Shown here: positions 1-7,650 of the stretch, piece by piece
Position numbering within the stretch: position 1 is the first letter of the stretch
How the letters are laid out: each line of letters starts with the position of its first letter
Source of the DNA: ZCTH02-B3 sp036563895
GTDB taxonomy: Bacteria > Bacillota > Bacilli > Paenibacillales > Paenibacillaceae
NCBI GenBank assembly: GCA_036563895.1
Contig: DATCLN010000225.1
Span: 1 to 19,291 of the forward strand
Direction of reading: 5' to 3'
Length of the DNA: 19,291 bases
The notes under the pieces: generated by a model
The model's input: the letters and a program-made list of their open reading frames with translations, nothing else
Databases searched by the model: none
Told to the model about the DNA's origin: nothing
Made by a program: the position numbers and the translations under genes

Positions 1-136
1 TTGGCCCGTGCGTTTGCCTCCGGCTTCCTTCAGATCCCGCCTCGCGGCAGGCACCCTTGCCTTTGGCTAATGGTAGGCGCTCGCCAGCCCCCATTCCGGA
101 CTTTCACCGTAGAGATGACGCCCATGCTGGGCGTAC
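1..136 (-). mobile_element. Group II intron, 5' end (partial, runs off the window)
   Basis: Read on the minus strand from 136 leftwards, the sequence opens with GTACGCCCAGCATGGGCG and continues with a GGTGAAAGTCC block, a TACCATTAGCC block, GGCAAGGGTG, and then GAAGGAAGCCGGAGGCAAA followed by CACGGGCC. This order matches my memory of the 5' part (domain I) of bacterial group II introns that encode a reverse transcriptase/maturase. The usual 5' boundary is GTGYG; here it would be GTACG, one base off, so the exact splice site is slightly uncertain. The short open frames over this stretch are not protein genes. The maturase and the 3' end would lie outside the window to the left. The intron points the same way as glmS and sits about 145 bases beyond its stop codon. 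Confidence 0.72.
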
Positions 137-190
137 AAGAAGTAAAAGCCAAGCATGGATCAGGGCAAAACCCTAACCACGCTCGGCTTC

Positions 191-251
191 TTGGACATTT
201 TTTATTGTCCCTGGACAGTTTTTATTTTCCCTGGACGGGATTTATTTTACA
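191..251. repeat. Three tandem 20-bp repeats, IS-end-like
   Basis: Three copies with a period of exactly 20 bases begin at 191, 211 and 231. Each starts with (C/T)TGGAC and continues with a T-rich core resembling TTTTTATT and then CC. The first two differ at only a few positions; the third is more degenerate. Short subterminal direct repeats of this kind are typical of insertion-sequence ends, notably those of the IS21 family, so this may be a leftover IS end between glmS and the intron. No transposase is visible beside it. The assignment to IS21 is inference; the repeats themselves are seen directly. Confidence 0.6.
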
Positions 252-281
252 GTGATAAAATTTGTCGGACACCTTCCAACC

Positions 282-2114
282 CTACTCCACCGTCACGCTC
301 TTGGCCAGGTTGCGCGGCTTGTCGACATCATGACCGAGGGTCACGGCGGCGTAGTACGCGAGAAGCTGCAGCGGCACCACCGACAGTGCCGGCGCGAGAA
401 GCGGCAGCGTGCGCGGAATGACAAACAGACGGTCCACCGACTTGGCCGCTTCCCCGTCGAGCCCCTCGCTTACAATCCCGATCACGTGGGCGCCCCGCGC
501 CTTCGCTTCCTTGACGTTGCTCAGCGTTTTTTCGTAGAGCTCCTCCTGCGTCATGAGCGCGATGACCGGCACGCCTTCCTCGATCAGGGCCAGCGTGCCG
601 TGCTTCAGTTCGCCGGCGGCGTAGGCTTCCGAATGGATGTAGGAGATTTCCTTGAGCTTGAGCGACCCTTCCAGTGCCACGGCGAAGTCCAGGCCGCGGC
701 CGATGAAGAACAGGCTCTGGTTGCGGGCGATGGATTCCGCGAGCGCCTTGATGGCGTCGCTCTGCGCCAGGATGCGCTCCGCCTGCTCAGGCAGCTCCTG
801 CATCGCCGCCAGAATGCGGGCGATCTCCTCATCCGGCAGCGTGCCCAGGGCCTTCGCCCAGTAAAGGCCGAGCAGATAGAAAGCGATGAGCTGCGTCGTG
901 TACGCCTTGGTGGACGCCACCGCGATTTCGGGGCCGGCCTGCGTGATGATGACGTCGTCCGCCTCCCGCGCCACCGAGCTGCCGATGACGTTGGTGATGG
1001 CCAGCACGCGGGCGCCGCACCTCTTCGCTTCCCGCAGGGCGGCCAGGGTATCCGCCGTTTCGCCGGACTGGCTGACGGCAATGACGAGGGTATCCGGTGT
1101 GATGATCGGCGACCGGTAACGGTATTCAGACGCGTAGTCGGTCTCAGTCGGGATGCGGGTCAGGCGTTCGATCACCTGCTTGCCGACCATGCCGGCATGC
1201 AGCGCGGTGCCGCAGGCGACGATATGCACCCGGCGGACTTCCCGCAGCCGCTCCGGCGTGAGGGCCAGATCGGGAAACACCACGGTGCGTCCGTCCGCGG
1301 CGACGCGCCCCCGCATCGTGTCGCGGTAAGCCCGGGGCTGCTCGTGGATCTCCTTCAGCATGAAATGCTCGTAGCCGGCCTTCTCCGCCGTCATCAGGTC
1401 CCAGTCGACGTGGAATTTTTCCTTGACGATCGGGTTGCCCTCGATGGTCATCAGTTCCACGCCGTCGCGGGTGATCGCCGCCATTTCCCCGTCGTTCAGG
1501 ATGTACACGTCCCGCGTGTACTCCAGAATGGCGGGGATGTCGGAGGCGACGAACATCTCCCCTTCGCCGATGCCGACGATCAGCGGGCTGGCGAGGCGCA
1601 CGGCGACCAGCCGGTCCGGTTCGTACTCCGTCAGCACCGCGATGGCGAACGCCCCGCGCATCTTGCGGACCGCCTTGCGCACCGCCCGCACGATGTCGCC
1701 GTCGTATTCCGCGGCGATCAGGTGGGAGATGACCTCGGTGTCGGTCTCCGACTGAAAGCGATGCCCTTTCAGCATCAGCTCCTCTTTCAGTTCCAGATAG
1801 TTTTCAATGATGCCGTTATGAACGACGGACACTTTGAAAGAATTATCCGTATGCGGATGCGAATTCGTCTCCGACGGCTTGCCGTGGGTCGCCCAGCGGG
1901 TGTGCCCGATGCCGACGGTGCCGCGCAGCGGCTGCTCCTTCAGGCGCGCTTCCAGGTTGGAAAGCCGCCCAACCGTCTTGCGGATCTCCAGTCCGCGCTC
2001 GGTAAAAACGGCCACGCCGGCTGAATCGTACCCGCGGTACTCCAGTTTCTTGAGCCCCTCCAGCAAAATCGGCTGCGAATCGCGATATCCGATATAACCC
2101 ACAATTCCGCACAT
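282..2114 (-). CDS. glmS: Glutamine--fructose-6-phosphate aminotransferase (isomerizing)
   Basis: Cytoplasmic enzyme that converts fructose-6-phosphate and glutamine to glucosamine-6-phosphate, the first committed step to UDP-GlcNAc for the cell wall. The protein is 610 residues, the normal family length. It begins MCGIVGYIG, so Cys2 becomes the N-terminal nucleophile of the Ntn glutaminase domain after Met removal. YRGYDSAG lies at about 26-33 and GHTRWATHG follows. Two SIS sugar-isomerase domains follow (CGTALHAG, and SQSGETADT near 346-354), and the end is the usual DKPRNLAKSVTVE. I chose the ATG at 2114 rather than the in-frame TTG at 2126, because the nucleophilic cysteine must follow the initiator Met. 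The TTG also abuts the GGAGG at 2127-2131, while the ATG lies 12 bases from it. It is set apart from glmM by about 0.9 kb, and no glmS ribozyme signature was found upstream. Confidence 0.97.
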   Translation of the reverse strand: MCGIVGYIGYRDSQPILLEGLKKLEYRGYDSAGVAVFTERGLEIRKTVGRLSNLEARLKEQPLRGTVGIGHTRWATHGKPSETNSHPHTDNSFKVSVVHNGIIENYLELKEELMLKGHRFQSETDTEVISHLIAAEYDGDIVRAVRKAVRKMRGAFAIAVLTEYEPDRLVAVRLASPLIVGIGEGEMFVASDIPAILEYTRDVYILNDGEMAAITRDGVELMTIEGNPIVKEKFHVDWDLMTAEKAGYEHFMLKEIHEQPRAYRDTMRGRVAADGRTVVFPDLALTPERLREVRRVHIVACGTALHAGMVGKQVIERLTRIPTETDYASEYRYRSPIITPDTLVIAVSQSGETADTLAALREAKRCGARVLAITNVIGSSVAREADDVIITQAGPEIAVASTKAYTTQLIAFYLLGLYWAKALGTLPDEEIARILAAMQELPEQAERILAQSDAIKALAESIARNQSLFFIGRGLDFAVALEGSLKLKEISYIHSEAYAAGELKHGTLALIEEGVPVIALMTQEELYEKTLSNVKEAKARGAHVIGIVSEGLDGEAAKSVDRLFVIPRTLPLLAPALSVVPLQLLAYYAAVTLGHDVDKPRNLAKSVTVE

Positions 2115-2727
2115 CTGCGCATTCAACCTCCGATGGGCGTTCCTGCCCGGAGAATAAGGCTGTCCATGTCCATGGCAACGGTCCGCCTTGCAAGCTCCCC
2201 CAAGGGCTGGCCCATCTTAGTAAACTCGCACCGCCATCGATAAAAAACAAGCCCGGAAAGAACACCGACATCATCGGAACCCGCAAGCGGACAGCCGCTC
2301 GCGTTTGCCGATGCCGGCCTTCCGGACGCTCCGGCCGTGCTGGCCGCGATCGTACCGGAATATTGGCCGCGCGGTCGCCCGCGCGTTTTGTCTTCCGGTT
2401 TGACGGCCCCGATCCGGGCCGGGAGGTCCCCGCCGAAAACTCCGAACACCTCCACCTCGTCAACTTGCCGCAACCGTTCGGGCCGGCGCCGGCAGCCGCG
2501 TCCGCATCCGGACGATCCGGGCGAACGTCAGCCTTGCCACACCTCTCCGTCGCCTTCGCCCTCCCGGGAATCCGGCAAGTCCAGGCGCTTGAATACGGTT
2601 CTTCGCTCTCCCCTCGCTTTCTTTTCTGAAATCTATATCCTTAATCATATGCATCCCCGCAGGAATATGCAACCGATGCCGCGTCAGGCCTCCCCCGGCA
2701 AGGCCGCAACCCCGGACCGCCAACAAT
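2115..2727. other. Long glmS leader/intergenic stretch without a convincing gene
   Basis: This GC-rich stretch separates glmS from the repeat element at 2728. Open frames exist on both strands, but they are proline/arginine/alanine-rich, lack good ribosome-binding sites and resemble no family I know. On the minus strand close to glmS, a 30-codon frame from ATG 2215 to the stop at 2123-2125 ends just before the glmS start and is the only one placed like a leader peptide. The conserved glmS ribozyme core (GACGAGG, then a G-rich strand and TTATCGA) was looked for and not found. Only a short ATCGATGGCGGTGC resemblance is present on the minus strand, about 120 bases upstream of the glmS start. Confidence 0.5.
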
Positions 2728-2904
2728 GACAAAAGTGCCATTATTTTTGAATGAAAACGGGGTTTTCGAGCAAACAATTGCATTTTGTGCCATTAAATTG
2801 GAAAAATCTGTGCGATTTTGGGCAACCGGTCCGAAAATAATGGCACAAATGTCGCTATCCCGTCCAAGCGGCCATGAAAACGAAAAAATAATGGCACTTT
2901 TGTC
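2728..2904. mobile_element. MITE-like or deleted IS element with four end-type repeats
   Basis: The outer ends are perfect 21-bp inverted repeats, 2728-2748 (GACAAAAGTGCCATTATTTT plus one T) and its reverse complement at 2884-2904. Two inner copies are degenerate: a left-type copy near 2780-2801 (TTTTGTGCCATTAAATTG) and a right-type copy at 2834-2855 (AATAATGGCACAAATGTCGC). The right inner and outer copies are in direct orientation and differ by three bases. Two repeats at each end, inverted relative to one another, is the layout of IS21-family ends with the transposase genes removed, or of a MITE derived from such an element. At about 180 bp it can encode nothing. It is markedly AT-richer than its surroundings. 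No clear target-site duplication was found. Confidence 0.7.
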
Positions 2905-3012
2905 GCAATTCAGATCCGGCCCCGCCAGACGGCAATCGCCAGGCCACCCCGAACCGGCTCACGGTATCCATTCACGCGCTGCAGCCCGGTTCCCGGCATC
3001 CGGCCGCACGCT
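2905..3012. other. Downstream flank of glmM, nothing recognised
   Basis: About 110 GC-rich bases lie between the repeat element and the glmM stop codon. I see no gene and no hairpin followed by a T-run in the glmM direction, so the glmM transcript may read into the repeat element or on towards glmS. Confidence 0.4.
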
Positions 3013-4353
3013 TCAGCCCAGCTCCCGGCGGATCACCTCGGCGATCGCTTCCGCGTGGCGTTCGATCTCGCTTTTGTCCGGGCCTTCCGCCATGACGCGG
3101 ATGAGCGCCTCCGTGCCGGACGGGCGCACCAGCACGCGGCCAGCGTCGCCCAGGGCGGCCTCCGCCGCCGCGATCGCCGCCTTGATGGCGGCGTTGCCGG
3201 CGAATCCGGTTTTGTCCCGGACGCGCACGTTGACCAGCACCTGCGGATATTTCCGCATGATCGTCTTCAGCTCGCTCAGCTTCCTGCCGGAGGCGACCAT
3301 CGTGTCGACCAGCTGCAGGGCGGTCAGGATGCCGTCGCCCGTCGTGCTGTAATCGAGAAAAATCACGTGGCCTGACTGTTCCCCGCCCAGGTTGTAGCCG
3401 CCGCGCACCATCTCTTCCATGACGTAGCGGTCGCCGACGGCCGTCTGCACGGTGCGCAAGCCGAGCTGCTGCGCCGCCCGGAAAAAGCCGAGATTGCTCA
3501 TGACCGTCGCCACCACGGTGTCGTGCTTGAGCCTCCCCGCCCGCTTCATGGCGTCGCCGCAAATGCACAGCACGTAGTCGCCGTCGACGATTTCTCCGGT
3601 TTCGTCCACGGCGATCAGGCGGTCGGCGTCCCCGTCGAACGCCAGGCCGATGTCGGCGCCCGTTTCCTTCACCTTTGCCGCCAGCGCCTCGGGATGGGTG
3701 GAGCCCACCCCGGCGTTGATGTTCAGCCCGTCGGGCTCCGCGCCGATGGCGGTCACTTCCGCCCCCAGATCGCGGAACACCCTGGGAGCCAGTTCGGAAG
3801 CGGCGCCGTTGGCGCAGTCAAGCACGATCCGAAGCCCCGCGAACGACCTCGACACCGTGGATTTCAAGTGCTCCAGGTAACGGAATTTGGCCTCCGGATC
3901 GTCCCGCACCGTGCCGACGCCGGCGCCTTCCGGCCGCGGCAGCGCGTCTTCGGGTGCGTCCAGAAGCCGCTCGATTTCCGCTTCCTTTTCGTCCGGGAGC
4001 TTGAAGCCGTCCCCGCCGAAAAACTTGATCCCGTTGTCTTCCACCGGGTTGTGGGACGCCGAAATCATGACGCCCGCGTCAAAACCCATCGCGCGGGTCA
4101 GATACGCCACCGCGGGCGTCGTGACCACGCCGAGCCGCACCACATCGGCGCCGATGGACAAAAGCCCCGCCGTCAGGGCGCTTTCCAGCATGGCGCCAGA
4201 GATGCGCGTGTCGCGGCCGATGGCCACCTTCGGCCTCGCAGTCCCTCCCGTCAGCACCGTGCCGCCGCAGCGGCCAAGGCGCAAGGCCAGTTCAGGAGTG
4301 AGTTCGCGGTTGGCGATGCCGCGCACTCCGTCCGTTCCGAAATACTTCCCCAT
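3013..4353 (-). CDS. glmM: Phosphoglucosamine mutase
   Basis: Cytoplasmic enzyme that interconverts glucosamine-6-phosphate and glucosamine-1-phosphate, the second step of the UDP-GlcNAc route. The 446 residues are the normal family length and begin MGKYFGTDGVRG, the typical N-terminus. Key sites are all present: the catalytic phosphoserine Ser100 in ISASHNP (97-103), the Mg-binding DGDADR with Asp240, Asp242 and Asp244, the sugar-binding GEQSGH (324-329) and the phosphate-binding RPSGTE (410-415). The start is the ATG at 4353, with a GGGGAG about 11 bases upstream. It follows cdaR by 100 bases on the same strand, which fits the widespread cdaA-cdaR-glmM operon of Firmicutes. In Bacillus-type bacteria GlmM can bind and inhibit CdaA, which links wall precursor synthesis to c-di-AMP. 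Confidence 0.97.
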   Translation of the reverse strand: MGKYFGTDGVRGIANRELTPELALRLGRCGGTVLTGGTARPKVAIGRDTRISGAMLESALTAGLLSIGADVVRLGVVTTPAVAYLTRAMGFDAGVMISASHNPVEDNGIKFFGGDGFKLPDEKEAEIERLLDAPEDALPRPEGAGVGTVRDDPEAKFRYLEHLKSTVSRSFAGLRIVLDCANGAASELAPRVFRDLGAEVTAIGAEPDGLNINAGVGSTHPEALAAKVKETGADIGLAFDGDADRLIAVDETGEIVDGDYVLCICGDAMKRAGRLKHDTVVATVMSNLGFFRAAQQLGLRTVQTAVGDRYVMEEMVRGGYNLGGEQSGHVIFLDYSTTGDGILTALQLVDTMVASGRKLSELKTIMRKYPQVLVNVRVRDKTGFAGNAAIKAAIAAAEAALGDAGRVLVRPSGTEALIRVMAEGPDKSEIERHAEAIAEVIRRELG

Positions 4354-4453
4354 AAGCGGTGTCTCTCCCCGATACTTCCTGAATCCGATGCTTCTTGCTG
4401 GCGGATTTCATCCTATGCCGCACCCGAAGCGCGGGCTGCTGTCCCGATCCCGC

Positions 4454-5821
4454 TCATCCCGCCGCGTCGGAATGTTCGGCGAGGGACGATGACAAAGCCT
4501 CTTCTCCCGTCCGTCCGTCACCGGACGGGTTCTTTTCACCCTGCCCCTCTTCGGCCGGCGCCCCGTCTTCCGGTTCCGCGGCGGCCGCGGTTTCCCTGGG
4601 GACGATCTCTACCGTAACGCTGGTGACGCCGCCCGCCCGCGTGACGAACCGCGGGAGGCTCACGCTCAGCGTCACGGTGTGGACGCCGGGCCCGCGTCCG
4701 CCCAGGTCCGCGGTCACCGTCACGTCGGCCGGCTGGAGGCGGCTGATCAGCTCCGGTGCGCCTCTGACCTGGATGCTGATCCGGTCGCTCGGAGGCTCCT
4801 TCGGCACCACGCGCAATCCTTCCCCAAGCCCGTTCCAGATGATGGGCACGCCTTCCAGCCAGCGGGTTTCCGCCGGCACCACTTCCGCCTGAAACACCAC
4901 CTTGTCCGGCGAAACGGACGCAACCCGCTGTCCGGCCTCCAGCGGCACCTCGAACGGACCAGTCCTGCGGATCGCCGAAAGATCGACGTCCACTTGCAGC
5001 ACAGACAGTCTGTCCAGCTCCTCCTGGGGACCGAAGATGGTTGCCTGCTGGATGTCCGGTTCCAGGGAAGCGATGGCCAGGCCGTCCGGCGGCGTCCCGA
5101 GATAACGGAATTGAAGCGGCACCGTCTTGGACGGCAGGGTGATCGGAATTTCCACTTCCAGTTCGGGCGGCGTGATGATCGCCCGTTCCAGGACGTTGCC
5201 CCCCGCATCATAGGCGGCGAGCTGCACGACCCTGCCGCGGATCGTCTCCGATTCCCCGTCGATTTCCAGCACGGCGCCAACCTTCGCGACGCGTTCGAGT
5301 TCCTCCGCCGGCAGGGTGACGTAGGCGCGGTTCGACGGGTACAGAATCGGCGTTCCGATCCGGTAGCCTTCCGCCGGTTCGCCGCGGATTTCGAGCTCGA
5401 CTTCGAACTCCCTGGTCTGGAGCATCTCCACCGTGACGACCACCGCGCCGGGGTTCAGCTGCACCAGCTGCAGCCCGCGCGGCATTTCGTCGATCTTGAC
5501 CGGCAGGGTGTGCGTCCCCGCCTCCACTTCGCTGAGATCGACGCTCAGCCGGAAATCTTCCGGACGGGCGGCCAGCATTTCCGCGCGGGTCCCGCGCACC
5601 GTCAGATCAATCGACTGCGGCTGCATGTCGACCAGGACAAAACGCTGCTCATCCAGGCCGACGGGAGTAACCGGAACCGAGCGAACAGTATCGATCTCGA
5701 CGAGGGAGGCGACCTGGCTGGGCGGGTTGTCCGGATTGAAGTGGACGATCGCCCACAGCAGGATGCCCAGCGCCAGGGCCATCACCTTCATGACGGTCGG
5801 ATGGCTGAGCCATTTATCCAC
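4454..5821 (-). CDS. cdaR: CdaA regulator, YbbR-domain membrane protein
   Basis: Membrane-anchored regulator of the c-di-AMP cyclase CdaA. The protein is 455 residues: a short cytoplasmic start (MDKWLSHP), one transmembrane helix at about 10-27 (MALALGILLWAIVHF), then a long extracytoplasmic part made of consecutive beta-rich YbbR repeats. It ends in a low-complexity acidic/Gly/Ala/Ser tail of about 45 residues. I chose the GTG at 5821, since it gives the usual MDKWL opening and lies 9 bases from the GGAGGAGG at 5831-5838; the in-frame GTG at 5830 abuts that site. With this start it overlaps the cdaA end by 8 bases, so the two are probably translationally coupled. The tail is longer than I expect for the family and is likely disordered. 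Confidence 0.92.
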   Translation of the reverse strand: MDKWLSHPTVMKVMALALGILLWAIVHFNPDNPPSQVASLVEIDTVRSVPVTPVGLDEQRFVLVDMQPQSIDLTVRGTRAEMLAARPEDFRLSVDLSEVEAGTHTLPVKIDEMPRGLQLVQLNPGAVVVTVEMLQTREFEVELEIRGEPAEGYRIGTPILYPSNRAYVTLPAEELERVAKVGAVLEIDGESETIRGRVVQLAAYDAGGNVLERAIITPPELEVEIPITLPSKTVPLQFRYLGTPPDGLAIASLEPDIQQATIFGPQEELDRLSVLQVDVDLSAIRRTGPFEVPLEAGQRVASVSPDKVVFQAEVVPAETRWLEGVPIIWNGLGEGLRVVPKEPPSDRISIQVRGAPELISRLQPADVTVTADLGGRGPGVHTVTLSVSLPRFVTRAGGVTSVTVEIVPRETAAAAEPEDGAPAEEGQGEKNPSGDGRTGEEALSSSLAEHSDAAG

Positions 5822-6650
5822 TGCGCTCACCCTCCTCCCGTTTCAAGAACCGTTTCCAGTCCACGCCGCGCGCCTTCGCCGCGGGACGGAGTTCCTCGAA
5901 AAGCTTGGAAATGAGGGATTCTTCCTGGATGTCGTGGACGAGCTGCCCGCCGATGGCGAGGGATATCGTGCCGGTCTCCTCCGACACGATGATGCTGATG
6001 GCGTCGGACACTTCGGTCACGCCGATGCCGGCGCGATGCCGGGTGCCCAGTTCCTTGCTGATGAAAGGATTTTCGGAAAGAGGCAGATAACAACCCGCCG
6101 CCACGATCTGGGGGCCGCGGATGATGACCGCTCCGTCGTGCAGCGGGGTGTTCGGGATGAACACGTTGATGAGCAATTCCGCGCTGAGGTGGGATTCCAT
6201 CTTGATGCCGGTGTCGCAATAATCGCTGAGGCCGGTTTCCCGTTCGAAAACAATTAACGCCCCTATTTTTCTGCGGGCTAAATAGTTAACTGCCTTAATG
6301 ACCTCGTTGACCCGAAACTGGACGTCCTGGTCTTCCGAGTGGAAGGTGCGGCTGAACAGGCGGCCTCTTCCCAGCTGTTCCAGGGCTCGGCGAAGCTCGG
6401 GCTGGAAAATGATGAGGATGGTGACAATCCCGAAGGTGAAAATCTGATTCATCAGCCATCTGAGGGTATAGAGGTTGAGCCAGGTGCTGAGCGCCCAGGT
6501 GACAACCAGCAGCAAGATGCCTTTGATGAGCGGAACGGCGCGCGTTCCCCGAATGAGTTGCATCACTTTATAAATCAGAAAGCTGACGATGAGGATGTCC
6601 ACCGCGTCTTTGACCGCATCGACCCACGTCAGCGACTCGAAGTAGCTCAA
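5814..6650 (-). CDS. cdaA: Diadenylate cyclase (c-di-AMP synthase)
   Basis: Makes cyclic di-AMP from two ATP molecules; c-di-AMP controls potassium and osmolyte transport and wall homeostasis in Firmicutes. The 278-residue protein has three N-terminal transmembrane helices (about 14-31, 38-58 and 67-83) and a cytoplasmic DAC (DisA_N) domain. The two catalytic motifs are intact: DGA at 172-174 in LHDGAVIIRG and RHRAG at 204-208. The start is a TTG at 6650 with a GGGGGG stretch 6 bases upstream; it gives the usual short lead before the first helix. It is followed by cdaR with an overlap and preceded by rsiW with a 216-base gap. The gap contains a possible weak terminator, so the operon may have its own promoter here. 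Confidence 0.96.
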   Translation of the reverse strand: MSYFESLTWVDAVKDAVDILIVSFLIYKVMQLIRGTRAVPLIKGILLLVVTWALSTWLNLYTLRWLMNQIFTFGIVTILIIFQPELRRALEQLGRGRLFSRTFHSEDQDVQFRVNEVIKAVNYLARRKIGALIVFERETGLSDYCDTGIKMESHLSAELLINVFIPNTPLHDGAVIIRGPQIVAAGCYLPLSENPFISKELGTRHRAGIGVTEVSDAISIIVSEETGTISLAIGGQLVHDIQEESLISKLFEELRPAAKARGVDWKRFLKREEGERSG

Positions 6651-6790
6651 GACGCGCCCCCCTGTTCCCGCGTCCCGTTCGGCCGCGTATCTCCGGCTTT
6701 CCCTTGTAAGAATTTCTCTTCGGGGCAGCCAAAATCCTTTTTATTTTTCGCCAGGATCTTCGTTTTTCCGCGAATGATGGAGAATCTTGG

Positions 6791-6817
6791 AAAAAACTCC
6801 CTCCGGCAAGGGGAAGT
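6791..6817 (-). terminator. Possible weak terminator between rsiW and cdaA
   Basis: On the minus strand an imperfect stem (AACTTCCC against GGGAGTT with a bulge) encloses CTTGCCGGA and runs into a stretch of six T. The stem is short, so it would be partial or an attenuator at best. Confidence 0.35.
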
Positions 6818-6866
6818 TCGCCTTGCGCCAGTTTACGCCCGCGGGCGCGGCGCCGTCTCCGGCACG

Positions 6867-7490
6867 CTACCGGCTGCCCATCAGATCGTTCAGCCAGGCA
6901 TTGACCCGGAAAAACAGCCAGTCGACGGCGCGGTCGATCTCCTGGATTTCCCCGGCGATCTGGGCGGAGGACGCGAGCAGGACATGGCCGTCAATCACGG
7001 TGACGTTGCCTTCCACCTCGCCGTCGATCCGGACGGTGCCGTTGGCGACGACGAGGTCCCCGGACACTTTCTGTCCCGCGGGCACGATGACCGTGTTGCC
7101 TTCGATCACCAGCCGGTCCGTATCGGCCCCGGCTTCCACCCGCAGCCGGTCGTCCTGGTTCCAAGCCGCCAGCCAGCTGGCCAGCATCACCAGCGCGAAG
7201 AAGCAGGCGGCGGTGAGGGCGGGATGCCTGCGCACCCATCTTGCCCATTTCCGGGGCCGCGGCGCAGCCGGGAGCGACCGAACGATGCGGTCCGCCAGAT
7301 CCGCCGGAGGAAGGGCGTCCCGTCCCGCGCAGGCGGAACGGATCAGCGCTTCGGTGCCGGTCAGGACTTCGAGCCGGTTCCGGCAAGCCGGACACGCGCG
7401 CAGATGCGTCTCCAATGCCGCCAAACGATCGCGCGTCAGCTCCTCATCCAGATACTCGTGCATGAATCGCACGGCCATTCGGCAGTCCAT
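6867..7490 (-). CDS. rsiW: Anti-sigma-W factor, zinc-finger membrane protein
   Basis: Membrane protein that holds SigW inactive until envelope stress triggers stepwise proteolysis. The 207 residues contain an N-terminal ZAS zinc-binding domain with the H-x3-C-x2-C motif at His29, Cys33 and Cys36. One transmembrane helix lies at about 90-109 (ALTAACFFALVMLASWLAAW). The outer domain is repetitive and beta-rich (about 127-182, GDLVV...GEVEGNVTV), as in B. subtilis RsiW. B. subtilis RsiW is cut by PrsW between Ala168 and Ser169 in YMASAG; the aligned piece here is LLASSAQ, with Ala173-Ser174 as the equivalent bond. The start is the ATG at 7490 preceded by GGGAAGG. It lies 160 bases downstream of sigW on the same strand, the standard pairing. 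Confidence 0.94.
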   Translation of the reverse strand: MDCRMAVRFMHEYLDEELTRDRLAALETHLRACPACRNRLEVLTGTEALIRSACAGRDALPPADLADRIVRSLPAAPRPRKWARWVRRHPALTAACFFALVMLASWLAAWNQDDRLRVEAGADTDRLVIEGNTVIVPAGQKVSGDLVVANGTVRIDGEVEGNVTVIDGHVLLASSAQIAGEIQEIDRAVDWLFFRVNAWLNDLMGSR

Positions 7491-7650
7491 GTTCAGCCTT
7501 CCCTTTCTGCGGCGAAAGCCGCCTTCGTTGCTCTTCTTCGTCGCAACGGATTTGTCTCTTAATACGTGGGAATGGTCGGCCGGGTTTCGGGAAAAACCGG
7601 CCGGCGGCTTCCTTCACCGTCTCCTGCCGCCTGGCTTAAGGCCCGACGTC
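7491..7650 (-). other. sigW-rsiW spacer with several stem-loops
   Basis: Read in the gene direction, the spacer contains at least three inverted repeats: CGGCCGGTTT with GAAACCCGGCCG, CGTTGC with GCAACG, and GGCG with CGCC around GCTTT. None is followed by a long T-run, so they look like mRNA structure that could tune the ratio of anti-sigma to sigma factor rather than a terminator. The function is inference. Confidence 0.4.

Noticed and set aside
252..2024. 590-codon open frame on the plus strand opposite glmS
   Set aside because: Shadow of glmS: composition is Arg/His/Asp-rich as expected for the complement of a high-GC gene, and the minus-strand protein is an unmistakable GlmS.
2225..2260. 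ATCGATGGCGGTGC on the minus strand as a glmS ribozyme core
   Set aside because: Only a short match; the GACGAGG segment and the flanking paired strands are missing.
2363..2629. 88-codon plus-strand open frame in the glmS-glmM gap
   Set aside because: Low-complexity Pro/Ala/Arg composition, no good ribosome-binding site and no family likeness.
2460..2783. 107-codon minus-strand open frame overlapping the repeat element
   Set aside because: It runs across the repeat element and has a poly-Arg stretch; the only protein-like part (MIKDIDFRKESEG) is too short to support a gene.
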